Assembly (NCBI RefSeq): GCF_039535475.1
Contig: NZ_BAAAXG010000026.1
Location: forward strand, 1,736,001 to 1,800,000
DNA: 64,000 nucleotides
Direction of reading: 5' to 3'
From: Streptomyces showdoensis
GTDB lineage: Bacteria; Actinomycetota; Actinomycetes; Streptomycetales; Streptomycetaceae
The position numbers were made by a program, and so were the translations under genes. Position 1 is the stretch's first letter, and every line of letters begins with the position of its first letter. Below are positions 35,902 through 45,683 of this stretch, one piece after another. The notes under the pieces are model-generated. The model ran no database searches. It was not told the origin of the DNA and was given only the letters and a program-made list of their open reading frames with translations.

Positions 35902-38011
35902 TCAGCCGCCGTCCCCCGGCGGCGGCTCGTGCAGCTCGAACCAGATCGACTTGCCCTCGCCCCGCGGGTCCACGCCCCACGCGTGGGCCAGCATCTCCAT
36001 CAGCCACAGCCCGCGCCCGCTGGACGCCATCTCGCCCGGGTGCCGCTTGTGCGGCAGTTCGTCGCTCGCGTCGGCCACCTCCACCCGGAGCCGCCGGGAG
36101 CCCTCCGCGCACACCACCTCGGCGACCAGCAGCGCGTCGCCGTCGGTGTGCACCAGGACGTTGGTGACCATCTCGGAGACCATCAGGACCGCCGAGTCGA
36201 CCTGGTCCTCGTCCCGCCAGTCGTGCAGGAGCTGGCGCAGCTGCTCGCGGGCGGCCGCGATCCGCTCCGGCTCCGCCTGGGCGACCGTCATCATCGTGCG
36301 GCGCGGGCCCGGCAGCGCCGCCGCGCCCTGCCGGGACAGCAGCAGCACGGCGATGTCGTCCTCGCGGCGGTCGGCGAGCGGGCCCGTGGTGTGGTGCGAG
36401 CCGGGCCCGTGGACGGCCTCGACCAGGCGGTCGGCGAGCGCCTCCAGGTCCTCGCCGCCGTCCGCCTCCAGCAGCTTGCGGACCCGCTCCCAGCCGCTGT
36501 CCAGGTCGTGCCCGCCGGTCTCCAGGAGGCCGTCGGTGCAGATCATCAGGGTCTCGCCGGGCTCCAGCGTGAGCCGGGTGGTGGGGTAGTCGGTGTCCGG
36601 GTCGATGCCGAGCGGCAGACCGCCCGCGGTGGGCCTCAGGAGAACCGTTCCGTCGGTCATCCGCACCGCCGGATCGGGATGCCCGGCCCGCGCGATCTCC
36701 ACCGTCCCCGACTCCAGGTCGACCTCCAGGTACAGGCAGGTCGCGAAGCGGGGGCCGCCGAACGCCGTGTCGTCGCCGTCCGCGCCGACGGTGCCCTCGT
36801 TGACGCCGTACAGGAACCGGGAGGCGCGGGAGAGCACCGCGTCCGGGCGGTGTCCCTCGGAGGCGTACGCGCGCAGGGCGATCCGCAGCTGCCCCATGAG
36901 GCCGGCCGCCCGCACGTCGTGGCCCTGGACGTCGCCGATCACCAGGGCGATCCGGCCGGCGCCGGACCCGCCGGGCAGCCGGATCATGTCGTACCAGTCG
37001 CCGCCGACCTGGAGACCGCCGCCCGTGGGCACGTACCGGGCGGCGACGTGGATGCCGGGGATGCCGGGGCCGAGGGCCGGCATCATCGTCCGCTGGAGCC
37101 CCAGCGACAGCTCGCGCTCCGACTCGGCCACCCCGGCGCGGGCCAGCGCCTGCGCCAGCATCCGGGCCACCGTGGTGAGCACCGAGCGCTCGTCGGGCGT
37201 GAAGGCGACCGGGTGCTTGAACGCCGCCATCCACGCGCCCATCGTGCGCCCCGCGACGACGAGCGGCACGAAGGCCCAGGAGCGGCGTCCGAAGCGCTGG
37301 GCGAGCGGCCAGGTCATCGGGAAGCGGCGCAGGTACTCCTCGGGCGTCGGCAGGTAGATCGCCCGCCCGGTCCGCGCCGCCTCCGCCGCCGGGTAGTCGG
37401 TGTCGAGGGTCATCGAGGTGAAGGGGCCCTCGTCGCCCTCGCTGTGCCCGTGGTGCCCGATGATCGTCAGCCGGTCGCCGGCCAGCCCGAAGACCGCGAG
37501 CCCGTCCGGCGAGAAGCCGGGCATGGACAGCGAGGCGGCCACCCGCAGCACCTCGGCCGTCGACCGGGCCTCCGCCAGCGCCCGGCCCGCGTCCAGCAGG
37601 AAGGCCTCGCGGGAGCGGCGCCAGTCGCCCGTGATGGGGGTGGAGGCGGCGGTGCCGGGCTGCGGCTCGGCGACCTCCTGGAGGGTGCCGACCAGCTGGT
37701 AGTCGTCCCCCCTCGATCAGCGGCTTGGACCTGCTCCGTACGGTACGGAGCACCCGGCCCTGCTCGTCCATGATCCGCAGCCGGGCCTCGGCGAGGGTGC
37801 CCTCGGCGACCGCGAGGTGCACCACGCCGTCGATCTCGTTCCAGTCCACCGGATGGAAGCGGGAGCGCACCGCCGCCTCGGTGAGCCGTGCGGGCTCGGC
37901 GGGCAGCCCGAGGAGCCGGGCCGCCTCGGCGTCGAGGGTGACCACCCCGGACGCGTTGTCCCAGCGCCACAGGCCGGTCGCGATGGCGGCCAGGACGTCC
38001 TCGGTGCGCAT
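35902..38011 (-). pseudogene. PAS-GAF-SpoIIE phosphatase-HATPase protein, one-base frameshift
   Basis: The N-terminus (MRTEDVLAAIATGLWRWDN, PAS-like, to about residue 100) reads in one frame and the rest in another. They join if one base is deleted from the CCCCCC run at 37707-37712, giving about 702 residues. Downstream come a GAF domain (GRAIYLPTPEEYLRR), a PP2C-like SpoIIE phosphatase (VGGDWYDMIRLPGG, VIGDVQGHDVRAAGLM, ICTDGLLE) and a C-terminal RsbW-type ATPase (ENVLVHTDGD, SSGRGLWLMEML). Such fusions control anti-anti-sigma factors. The gene is intact apart from the run, so artefact, phase variation or true loss are all open. Confidence 0.82.
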
Positions 38012-38147
38012 TGCCCCACTTTATGAATATCGGACAGCAGGTCGCCACTGAGAGTATTCGAATCGCGATCTTGGGTGGCCCGGTACCCTGAGTGGGCTTG
38101 ATAGATCAAGCGGACCCCACGGATCCCGAAGAACTGGATGAACGACG

Positions 38148-39968
38148 ATGCATCGGTACAGGTCCCACACCTGCGGCGAGCTCCGCGCCTCTGACGTCGG
38201 CACCGACGTCCGGCTGAGCGGCTGGCTGCACAATCGGCGCGACCTGGGCGGCATCCTCTTCATCGATCTGCGCGACCACTACGGCATCACCCAGCTCGTC
38301 GCCCGCCCCGGCACCGCCGCGGCCGAGGTCCTCGACAAGCTGACCAAGGAGACCGTCGTCCGCGTGGACGGCAAGGTCGTCTCCCGCGGCGCCGAGAACG
38401 TCAACCCGGAGCTCGCCACCGGCGAGATCGAGATCGAGGCCGCCACGGTCGAGGTCCTGGGCGCGGCCAAGCAGATCCCCTTCACCATCAACGCCGACGA
38501 CGGCGTGAACGAGGAGCGGCGCCTGGAGTTCCGCTTCCTCGACCTGCGCCGCGAGCGCATGCACCGCAACATCATGCTGCGCTCCGCCGTCATCGCCGCC
38601 ATCCGCTCCAAGATGGTGGCCCTGGGCTTCAACGAGATGGCGACCCCGATCCTCGCCGCGACCTCCCCCGAGGGCGCCCGCGACTTCGTCGTCCCGTCCC
38701 GTCTGAACCCGGGCAAGTTCTACGCGCTGCCGCAGGCGCCGCAGCAGTTCAAGCAGCTGCTGATGATCTCCGGCTTCGACCGCTACTTCCAGATCGCGCC
38801 CTGCTTCCGCGACGAGGACGCCCGCGCCGACCGCTCGCCGGGCGAGTTCTACCAGCTCGACGTCGAGATGAGCTTCGTCGAGCAGGAGGACGTCTTCCAG
38901 CCGATCGAGAAGCTCATGACGGAGCTCTTCGAGGAGTTCGGCGGCGGCCGCCCGGTCAGCTCCCCGTTCCCGCGGATCCCGTTCCGCGAGTCGATGCTGA
39001 AGTACGGCAACGACAAGCCCGACCTGCGCACCGACCTCGAGCTCGTCGACATCACCGACGTCTTCGAGAACTCCGAGTTCAAGGCCTTCGCCGGCAAGCA
39101 CGTCCGCGCGCTCGCCGTCCCGGAGACCGGCGACCAGCCCCGCAAGTTCTTCGACTCCCTCGGCGACTTCGCGGTCTCCCTCGGCGCGAAGGGCCTGGCC
39201 TGGGTCCGCGTCGGCGCGGAGGGCGCGCTCACCGGCCCGATCGCCAAGTTCCTCACCGAGGAGAACGTCAAGGTCCTCACCGAGCGCCTCGGCCTGGCCG
39301 ACGGCCACGCCGTCTTCTTCGGCGCGGGCGAGTTCGACGAGGTCTCCAAGATCATGGGCCCGGTCCGGGTCGAGGCCGCCAAGCGCGCCGGCCGCTTCGA
39401 GGAGAACGTCTTCCGCTTCGCGTGGATCGTCGACTTCCCGATGTACGAGAAGGACGAGGAGACCGGCAAGATCGACTTCTCGCACAACCCGTTCTCGATG
39501 CCGCAGGGCGGCCTGGAGGCCCTGGAGACCCAGGACCCGCTGGACGTCCTCGGCTGGCAGTACGACATCGTCTGCAACGGCATCGAGCTCTCCTCGGGCG
39601 CGATCCGGAACCACGAGCCCGAGATCATGTTCAAGGCCTTCGAGATCGCGGGCTACTCGCGCGAGACGGTCGAGAGCGAGTTCGCGGGCATGCTCCGCGC
39701 CTTCGAGTACGGCGCCCCGCCGCACGGCGGCATCGCCCCGGGCGTGGACCGCATCGTGATGCTCCTCGCCGACGAGCCGAACATCCGCGAGATCATCGCC
39801 TTCCCGCTCAACGGCAACGGCCAGGACCTCCTGATGGGCGCCCCGACCGAGCTCGACGAGACCCGCCTGCGCGAGCTGAACATCCAGCTCCGCAAGCCGG
39901 TCGCGAAGGAGAAGCCCGCGGACGACCGCCCGGTGACGGAGTCGGTCCACCCGGACGCGGCGCGCTGA
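38148..39968 (+). CDS. aspS: Aspartate--tRNA(Asp/Asn) ligase
   Basis: The 606-residue product is a bacterial-type class IIb synthetase. It starts with an OB-fold anticodon domain ([35 protein letters not shown]), then motif 2 region [10 protein letters not shown], a GAD insertion domain (residues about 290-420) and motif 3 in [19 protein letters not shown]. It joins aspartate to tRNA(Asp), and in genomes without AsnRS also to tRNA(Asn). A strong terminator follows. Confidence 0.97.
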   Translation: MHRYRSHTCGELRASDVGTDVRLSGWLHNRRDLGGILFIDLRDHYGITQLVARPGTAAAEVLDKLTKETVVRVDGKVVSRGAENVNPELATGEIEIEAATVEVLGAAKQIPFTINADDGVNEERRLEFRFLDLRRERMHRNIMLRSAVIAAIRSKMVALGFNEMATPILAATSPEGARDFVVPSRLNPGKFYALPQAPQQFKQLLMISGFDRYFQIAPCFRDEDARADRSPGEFYQLDVEMSFVEQEDVFQPIEKLMTELFEEFGGGRPVSSPFPRIPFRESMLKYGNDKPDLRTDLELVDITDVFENSEFKAFAGKHVRALAVPETGDQPRKFFDSLGDFAVSLGAKGLAWVRVGAEGALTGPIAKFLTEENVKVLTERLGLADGHAVFFGAGEFDEVSKIMGPVRVEAAKRAGRFEENVFRFAWIVDFPMYEKDEETGKIDFSHNPFSMPQGGLEALETQDPLDVLGWQYDIVCNGIELSSGAIRNHEPEIMFKAFEIAGYSRETVESEFAGMLRAFEYGAPPHGGIAPGVDRIVMLLADEPNIREIIAFPLNGNGQDLLMGAPTELDETRLRELNIQLRKPVAKEKPADDRPVTESVHPDAAR

Positions 39969-39991
39969 GCCTGACGGCCTGACTGCCTGAC

Positions 39992-40032
39992 GGAAGGGCC
40001 CGGAACCGAGATCCTCGGTTCCGGGCCCTTCC
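39992..40032. terminator. Hairpin terminator after aspS
   Basis: Perfect 19-base arms (GGAAGGGCCCGGAACCGAG and its complement) flank an ATC loop. It lies between aspS and the convergent Rpn-like gene and can serve both. Confidence 0.92.
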
Positions 40033-40049
40033 GGCGTTCGTGGGCGGGG

Positions 40050-40928
40050 TTACGCGTCCTCGTCGGCGAAGATCTCGTCGACGGACGAGACGGTGACGGC
40101 ACGGGCGACCCAGCGGCGCAGGACCTCGGGATCGTCGCAGCCGGTGATGCGCTGACGGGCGTCGTCGGAGATGGTGAGACCGCGCTGCTCCAGGATGATC
40201 AGTATGGCCTCGGCATGGGCCTGGGCACGGCCTTCGTCGCGGATCTCCTCGGAGATGACCGACGTGTAGAAGGAGAGGTCCACAGCCACCAGGTTCCTCC
40301 AGAGCTCTAGGGCCGGTCGCTTCTCCAGCCCTTGGGTGGTGAATTCGATGATCGGGTCGGCGACGTCCTCGGGGACGTCCCGCAGAGCGGTGGACAGTGC
40401 TTTCAGTATGGCACCGATGTCCGGATCGCCCGCGTGCGTGATGGCCGAGAGGGTGGTCAGCGCGAGGTCCGCGCGGGCCTCGTCCGGGTCGGTGATCACC
40501 GGCATGTTGTGGGGGCCCAGCACGGCTGGTCGCAGGGTGAGGGTGGGCAGGTGCGGCGGTCCGCTGGACACCGACCGCTCGGCCCACTCGGCGGTGGCGC
40601 GGTCCTGGCAGACGACCAGCAGCGCGGTCGGCAGCCGGTACTTCGTCCAGAGGTACGCGGTGTAGTACGCCCAGCTCGCGGGCTTCGCGGGGTCCTTCTT
40701 GCCCTGCGCCTCGATGGCGAGGAGGAGGGAGCCGTCGTCCGCGCTGTCGAGACGCAGCAGGGTGTCCAGCCGGCGTTCCACGGGGCTCGCCTCGGTGAGG
40801 TCCGTGGGCATGACGGTCACCTCGACGGGCGAGGGCAGGGGTAAACCGAGCACTCCGGAGAGGCGGCTGAAGAGGTGCAGGTCGTGCTGGAAGATGCGGT
40901 GCATCGCTTCGTGCGGGGAGCTGACCAC
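40050..40928 (-). CDS. Rpn/PD-(D/E)XK nuclease-like protein (one TTA codon)
   Basis: GTG 40928, with AAGGA upstream, gives 292 residues (VVSSPHEAMHRIFQHDLHLFSRL); an ATG 10 codons earlier lacks a ribosome site. The LDTLLRL and LLLAIEAQGKKD segments, followed by WAYYTAYLWTKY, match the Rpn/putative-transposase nuclease fold (D...E-x-Q), seen in large Streptomyces paralogue families. A C-terminal helical region follows. Codon 29 is TTA (40842-40844), implying bldA dependence. It follows an HTH-zinc gene in the same direction, inside an accessory block between aspS and metG. Confidence 0.78.
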   Translation of the reverse strand: MVSSPHEAMHRIFQHDLHLFSRLSGVLGLPLPSPVEVTVMPTDLTEASPVERRLDTLLRLDSADDGSLLLAIEAQGKKDPAKPASWAYYTAYLWTKYRLPTALLVVCQDRATAEWAERSVSSGPPHLPTLTLRPAVLGPHNMPVITDPDEARADLALTTLSAITHAGDPDIGAILKALSTALRDVPEDVADPIIEFTTQGLEKRPALELWRNLVAVDLSFYTSVISEEIRDEGRAQAHAEAILIILEQRGLTISDDARQRITGCDDPEVLRRWVARAVTVSSVDEIFADEDA

Positions 40929-40982
40929 GGGGTTCCTTGAGGGGTCGGTCGTTCTCATTCGGTGGCGTCGGTGTTTCGGGAA

Positions 40983-41879
40983 TTACCCCGCTGATGTGCA
41001 TGCCCCGCAGGTGCCCGGTTCGGGGGCGCGGTAGGCGTGGTCGCAGGTGTCGCAGTTCTGGAGGGGGTGCCGGACGGCAGGGGGCTCGTCCGGGGCGCGG
41101 AAGGGCGGCAGGGGCGGGAGTCCGGCGTTGAGGCGGTGGGCCAGGAGGGCGGCCGGGCGGCGCAGGGGCTCCGCCGGGAGGTCGAAGGTCAGGACGCGGC
41201 GTACGGCGTCGGGGGTGAGCTCGCGCTCCAGCCAGGCGGCGACGCCCGGGGCCAGGTGCTCGGCGTCGGTGGCGGAGACATACAGGCGCGGGTCCGCACG
41301 GCGGAGGCCGGCGAGGACGTCGACGGCCGTGAGCAGGAGGTCGGGCGTCGGATACACGGGCTGCGGTACGGCGGGCAGGGCGCGGCGCGGCGGATCGGCC
41401 GCCCGCCGGGCGGGGCGTTTCACCTCGGGTTCCGGTCCGCGCCCGGCCTCGGTCCCCGGCTCCGGATCCTCCGGACCGCCGGTCCGCCCCGGATGGTTGC
41501 AGGAGATCGTCCGCGTGACGATCCGCCCGTCCTCGCCGCGCTCGCGGATCCGGCGCAGATAGCCGTACAGCTCCAGCTCGCGCAGGGCGTTGGCGATCCG
41601 GACGGCGCCCTCGGGGAAACGGGCGGCGAGGGTCTTGATGTCGACGGGAGACCCGGCGGGCAGCGACTGGATGTGCACGGCGACACCGATGGCCACGAGG
41701 GACATCCCGTCGTGCTGGCAGAGGTGGTTGCCGATCACCGTGAAGCGGGTGGTGTGCCGCACGTTGTCGTGGATGACGCCACCGAGCGCCGAGCGCCCGT
41801 GGGGGCGCCGGGGAGGGTGATTTTTCCAGCTGTTACGGGACTCGGTGCGGGGGCGCACGCTAGTGTTCTGAACACCCAT
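40983..41879 (-). CDS. Helix-turn-helix protein with C-terminal zinc-binding Cys motif
   Basis: I choose ATG 41879 (MGVQNTSVRPRTESRNSWKN), giving 298 residues; the open frame goes further but without family-like sequence. A winged helix is seen at about residues 40-110 (HDNVRHTTRFTVIGNHLCQHDGMSLVAIGVAVHI, ANALRELELYGYLRRI). The C-terminus has CDTCDHAY and CGACTSAG, a Cys4 zinc-ribbon-like pair. Codon use near the start is unusually AT-rich (AAA, AAT), hinting at transfer. It is a conserved Streptomyces type of unknown function, probably DNA-binding. Confidence 0.75.
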   Translation of the reverse strand: MGVQNTSVRPRTESRNSWKNHPPRRPHGRSALGGVIHDNVRHTTRFTVIGNHLCQHDGMSLVAIGVAVHIQSLPAGSPVDIKTLAARFPEGAVRIANALRELELYGYLRRIRERGEDGRIVTRTISCNHPGRTGGPEDPEPGTEAGRGPEPEVKRPARRAADPPRRALPAVPQPVYPTPDLLLTAVDVLAGLRRADPRLYVSATDAEHLAPGVAAWLERELTPDAVRRVLTFDLPAEPLRRPAALLAHRLNAGLPPLPPFRAPDEPPAVRHPLQNCDTCDHAYRAPEPGTCGACTSAG

Positions 41880-42171
41880 TGGGGAAGGTCTCTGCTTCCT
41901 CGTGGTCAGGCCCTCGCATCGGGATTGCCGTCCCGGCGAGGGCCGACGTATGTCTGCTGTCATATGCCGGTCGAGCCGAGCGTAAAGCAGGCAACCGGGT
42001 CGGAATCCAGCGGAGTTGGTGTTCTTCACCCGCATGAGTGAGCGCCCCGATCAGGGGCGGGAGGGGTGGGGCTTGGTGAAGGTTCTTTCTCTCTCGTCGT
42101 TGCTTGGAAAGACCACCCGAGCCACCGGAGCCCACGTTTCCGGACTCCGGTGAACGTGTCGTTCTTGCTGG

Positions 42172-42603
42172 TCAGGGGCGTGACAAGGCGAGCTCCGCCC
42201 ACACGGTCTTCCGGGGTGCGGGCCCGAGCTCGACGCCCCACCGATCGGCGAGAGCCTCCACGAGCAGGAGCCCGCGCCCCGACTCGGCGTCGACGGTCCG
42301 GGTCCGGAGACGGGGAAGGTCGGCTCCCCGGGTGTCCGTGACCTCGATCCGGAGGGCGTCCGCGTGCGCCAGGAGCGCGAGACGGAAGTTCCGCCCCGAG
42401 ACCCGGCCGTGCGTGGCGGCGTTCGCCGCGAGTTCGGCGACGACCTGCGCGGCGGTGTCCACGACGCCGTACGGAAGCTCCCAGGTCCGCAGCCACTCCA
42501 CGGCGAGCAGCCGGGCGAGCCTGGCCCCGCGTGGTGTGGGGGACACCAGGACGCTGAAGTGGTGGGTGGGCTGGCTGAGTTGGATGGGGTTCTTCTGGTT
42601 CAC
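42172..42603 (-). CDS. RsbW-like ATP-binding anti-sigma-type protein
   Basis: GTG 42603 gives 143 residues. A GHKL (HATPase_c_2) fold is shown by AAQVVAELAANAATHGRVSG (N box) and IEVTDTRGADLP and GRGLLLVEALADRWGV (G boxes). Streptomyces has dozens of these; they can bind sigma factors or anti-anti-sigma proteins. Divergent to it is a Scr1/WhiJ-type HTH gene with a DUF397 partner, a recurring developmental arrangement (AbaA/WhiJ-like loci). Confidence 0.9.
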   Translation of the reverse strand: MNQKNPIQLSQPTHHFSVLVSPTPRGARLARLLAVEWLRTWELPYGVVDTAAQVVAELAANAATHGRVSGRNFRLALLAHADALRIEVTDTRGADLPRLRTRTVDAESGRGLLLVEALADRWGVELGPAPRKTVWAELALSRP

Positions 42604-42759
42604 CTCACCGAGCGTGGCCGCCCCCGGCTACCGTGAACAGTGACGACGCCGATGCGTAGGGTGACTGTCCGGGCCTTGTCCACTGCTGTCCGGCCTGTCC
42701 GCACCCCCGCCACGGGTAGGGGTGTCGCGCCATGAAGCGGGGCCAGGGAAGGGTGCGGT

Positions 42760-43635
42760 ATGTCGGTGGACGACGGGGCGCAGCGACTCAAGACCGAGGC
42801 GGACGAGCCGGGGTGGGAGGTCGATCCGGATGACGAGTGGGGACTGGCCGTCATCGCCACCGTGGGACGGCAGCTGAGGCTGCGGAGGGAGGCGGTGGGC
42901 ATAAGGGCCGCCGAGCTCGGCGTGGCCACCGGCTACGGCGAGGACATGATCTACAAAATCGAGGGCGGGAAGCGGATCCCCCGGCCCGAGTTCCTCGACA
43001 AGGCGGACGAGGTTCTGGGCGCGGGTGGGTTGATCGCGGCCATGAAGGACGACGTCGCGAAGGTCCGCTACCCGAAAAAGGTCCGCGCCTTGGCGAAGAT
43101 GGAGGCCAATGCGGTCGAGATCCAGCTCTACGATCCGCTCAACATCCATGGCCTCTTGCAGACGCCGGAGTACGCGCGCGGACTGCTGTTGATGCGGCGG
43201 CCGGCGTACACGCAGGACGAGGTCGAGCGGATGGCGGCCGGTCGGGTGGCCCGGCAGAGCGTCTTCCAGAGGGACCCGGCCCCGGAGATCAGCTTCGTCC
43301 TGGAGGAGTGGACGCTGCGCCGCCCGCTGGGCGGGCGGGTAGTGCTGCGGGCACAGCTGGAGCGCCTGTTGGAGGTCGGGCAGTTGCGGAACGTCGAACT
43401 TCAGGTGATGCCGGTGGACCGCGAGGAGCACGCCGGACTGGCGGGCGGTATCGAGGTTCTGAAGTTCGGTGACGGATCGGCGGTGGGACGCTCTGCTGCT
43501 GTGGCCAACGGGCGGCCGGTGACCGAGCCGAAGCAACTCCATATCCTGGAGTTGCGGTATGGCATCATCCGGGCTCAGGCCCTCACTCCGCGTGAGTCGA
43601 TCGCCTTCGTTGAGCAACTGCTGGGAGAGACATGA
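42760..43635 (+). CDS. XRE-type HTH regulator with DUF5753 (Scr1/WhiJ family)
   Basis: ATG 42760 with GAAGGG-like upstream sequence gives 291 residues. An XRE helix-turn-helix spans residues about 25-85 (VGRQLRLRREAVGIRAAELGVATGYGEDMIYKIEGGKRIP). The DUF5753 domain follows (NIHGLLQTPEYARGLLLM, LEEWTLRRPLGG, VMPVDREEHAGLAGG, FVEQLLGET). The next gene overlaps its end (ATGA) and encodes a DUF397 protein, the usual partner. Family members act in sporulation and antibiotic control. Confidence 0.93.
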   Translation: MSVDDGAQRLKTEADEPGWEVDPDDEWGLAVIATVGRQLRLRREAVGIRAAELGVATGYGEDMIYKIEGGKRIPRPEFLDKADEVLGAGGLIAAMKDDVAKVRYPKKVRALAKMEANAVEIQLYDPLNIHGLLQTPEYARGLLLMRRPAYTQDEVERMAAGRVARQSVFQRDPAPEISFVLEEWTLRRPLGGRVVLRAQLERLLEVGQLRNVELQVMPVDREEHAGLAGGIEVLKFGDGSAVGRSAAVANGRPVTEPKQLHILELRYGIIRAQALTPRESIAFVEQLLGET

Positions 43636-43898
43636 TCCGCAATACCTCGGCTGGGGACGCCTCCGAACTGGCGTGGTTCAAGAGCAGTTACAGCAGCAGC
43701 AGCGAGGGCGACTCCTGCATCGAGGTCGCCTGGCGTAAGAGCAGCTACAGCGGTGGCACCGACGGCGAGTCGTGCGTCGAGGTCGCCGCCACCCCCGCCA
43801 CCGTCCACGTCCGCGACTCCAAGAACCTCGGCGGTCCCCAGCTCGCCCTGACGCCGACCGCTTGGGCGGGCTTCGTCTCGTACGCCGTCGGCAGCTGA
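43632..43898 (+). CDS. DUF397 protein with two repeats
   Basis: The 88-residue product contains two DUF397 units: AWFKSSYSSSSEGDSCIEVA and WRKSSYSGGTDGESCVEVA, then VHVRDSKNLGGPQLALTP. A single unit is usual, so a tandem duplication is likely. It overlaps the HTH gene and is probably its small partner protein. Confidence 0.93.
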   Translation: MIRNTSAGDASELAWFKSSYSSSSEGDSCIEVAWRKSSYSGGTDGESCVEVAATPATVHVRDSKNLGGPQLALTPTAWAGFVSYAVGS

Positions 43899-43967
43899 CG
43901 TCTCCGGCGGGTACGGCGGTGGCCGTCGCCCCGGTGCGGGACGGCGGCCACCGTGTCGTAGACCTGG

Positions 43968-45575
43968 TCAGTCCTTCTTCGGGTCCTCCAGGCGGGGGAA
44001 GAGCACCGCGCCCTTCGTCACCGTCGCGCCGGCCGGGAGCTTGCCCCAGCCCGCCGCGTCCTGGACCGGCTGGGCGGCCAGGGCGCCCAGGGACGCCTCG
44101 GCGCCCAGGGAGTCCCAGAGCGCCTGCGAGGTCTCCGGCATGATCGGGTTGAGCAGGACCGCGACCGCGCGCAGGGACTCGGCGGCCGTGTACAGGATCG
44201 TGGCGAGACGGGCGCGGCCCTCCTCGCTCTCGTCCTTCGCGACCTTCCACGGCTCCTGCTCCGTGATGTAGCCGTTGACCTGCTTCACGAAGTCGAAGAT
44301 CGCCAGGATGCCGCCCTGGAAGTCCAGCTCCTCGCCGATCTTCCGGTCGGCCACCTCGACGGCCTTGGCCAGGCCCTCGTGGACCGCCTTCTCCGCGTCG
44401 CCGTCCGCCGTCGCCGCCGGCAGCTCCCCGCCGAAGTACTTGCCGACCATCGCCGCCACGCGCGACGCGAGGTTGCCGTAGTCGTTGGCCAGCTCGGACG
44501 TGTAGCGGGCGGAGAAGTCCTCCCACGAGAACGAGCCGTCCTGGCCGAACGCGATCGCGCGCAGGAAGTACCAGCGGTACGCGTCCACGCCGAAGTGCGA
44601 GGTCAGGTCCTGCGGCTTGATGCCGGTCAGGTTCGACTTCGACATCTTCTCGCCGCCGACCATCAGCCAGCCGTTGGCCGCGATCCGCCCGGGCACCGGG
44701 AGGCCCTGGGCCATCAGCATCGCCGGCCAGATCACCGCGTGGAAGCGCAGGATGTCCTTGCCGATGAGGTGGACGTTGGCGGGGAAGGTCTCCGCAAACT
44801 TCTCCGGGTTCTCGTTGTAGCCGACCGCCGTCGCGTAGTTCAGCAGCGCGTCGATCCACACGTAGATCACGTGCTCGGCGTCCCACGGCACCGGGATGCC
44901 CCAGTCGAACGTCGAGCGCGAGATGGAGAGGTCCTCCAGGCCCTGCTTGACGAAGTTCACGACCTCGTTGCGGGCCGACTCCGGCTGGATGAAGCCCGGG
45001 TTCGCCTCGTAGAACTCCAGCAGCTTCGGGCCGTACTGGCTCAGCTTGAAGAAGTAGTTCTCCTCCTTGAGGATCTCCACCGGCTTCTTGTGGACGGGGC
45101 ACAGCTTGGTGCCGTCCTCCGCCTCGATGAGGTCGCCGGGGAGCTTGAACTCCTCACAGCCCACGCAGTACGGGCCTTCGTACCCGCCCTTGTAGATCTC
45201 GTCCTTGTCGTACAGGTCCTGCACGAACTCCTGGACGCGGTCGGTGTGACGCTTCTGCGTGGTGCGGATGAAGTCGTCGTTCGCGATGTTCAGGTGCTCC
45301 CAGAGGGGCTTCCAGGCCTCCTCGACGAGCTTGTCGCACCAGGCCTGGGGGGTGACGTTGTTCGCCTCGGCCGTGCGCATGATCTTCTGACCGTGCTCGT
45401 CCGTGCCGGTGAGGTACCACACCTTCTCACCACGCTGGCGGTGCCAGCGGGTGAGCACGTCGCCTGCGACGGTCGTGTAGGCGTGGCCCAGGTGAGGAGC
45501 GTCGTTGACGTAGTAGATGGGGGTCGAGACGTAGAACGCCTTCGTGCCCTGCTTCTCGGATCCAGTGGCCGCCAT
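43968..45575 (-). CDS. metG: Methionine--tRNA ligase
   Basis: The 535-residue class I synthetase has HLGHAYT as HIGH motif, a zinc knuckle CVGCEEF...CPVH and KMSKS in GGEKMSKSNLTG. It lacks a C-terminal Trbp111-like extension, so it is the short type. It starts at ATG 45575 with a Lys-rich leader (MAATGSEKQGTK). Charging Met-tRNA supports both initiation and elongation. It is convergent with the DUF397 gene. Confidence 0.97.
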   Translation of the reverse strand: MAATGSEKQGTKAFYVSTPIYYVNDAPHLGHAYTTVAGDVLTRWHRQRGEKVWYLTGTDEHGQKIMRTAEANNVTPQAWCDKLVEEAWKPLWEHLNIANDDFIRTTQKRHTDRVQEFVQDLYDKDEIYKGGYEGPYCVGCEEFKLPGDLIEAEDGTKLCPVHKKPVEILKEENYFFKLSQYGPKLLEFYEANPGFIQPESARNEVVNFVKQGLEDLSISRSTFDWGIPVPWDAEHVIYVWIDALLNYATAVGYNENPEKFAETFPANVHLIGKDILRFHAVIWPAMLMAQGLPVPGRIAANGWLMVGGEKMSKSNLTGIKPQDLTSHFGVDAYRWYFLRAIAFGQDGSFSWEDFSARYTSELANDYGNLASRVAAMVGKYFGGELPAATADGDAEKAVHEGLAKAVEVADRKIGEELDFQGGILAIFDFVKQVNGYITEQEPWKVAKDESEEGRARLATILYTAAESLRAVAVLLNPIMPETSQALWDSLGAEASLGALAAQPVQDAAGWGKLPAGATVTKGAVLFPRLEDPKKD

Positions 45576-45683
45576 GCAGCGAATTTTAACGGCCGGAACA
45601 GGGTCCCCTCACACGGTTAAAACCGGGGCCCGGTGGGAAGGCCGTCCGGCCCGCCCGCCGGGCCCCGGTCGGGGCGGCTCGGG

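Noticed and set aside
34850..38011. Single long minus-strand frame covering the MBL and phosphatase genes as one fusion protein
   Set aside because: Only the first about 100 residues of it are real; the rest is an off-frame shadow created by the extra base in the C run at 37707.
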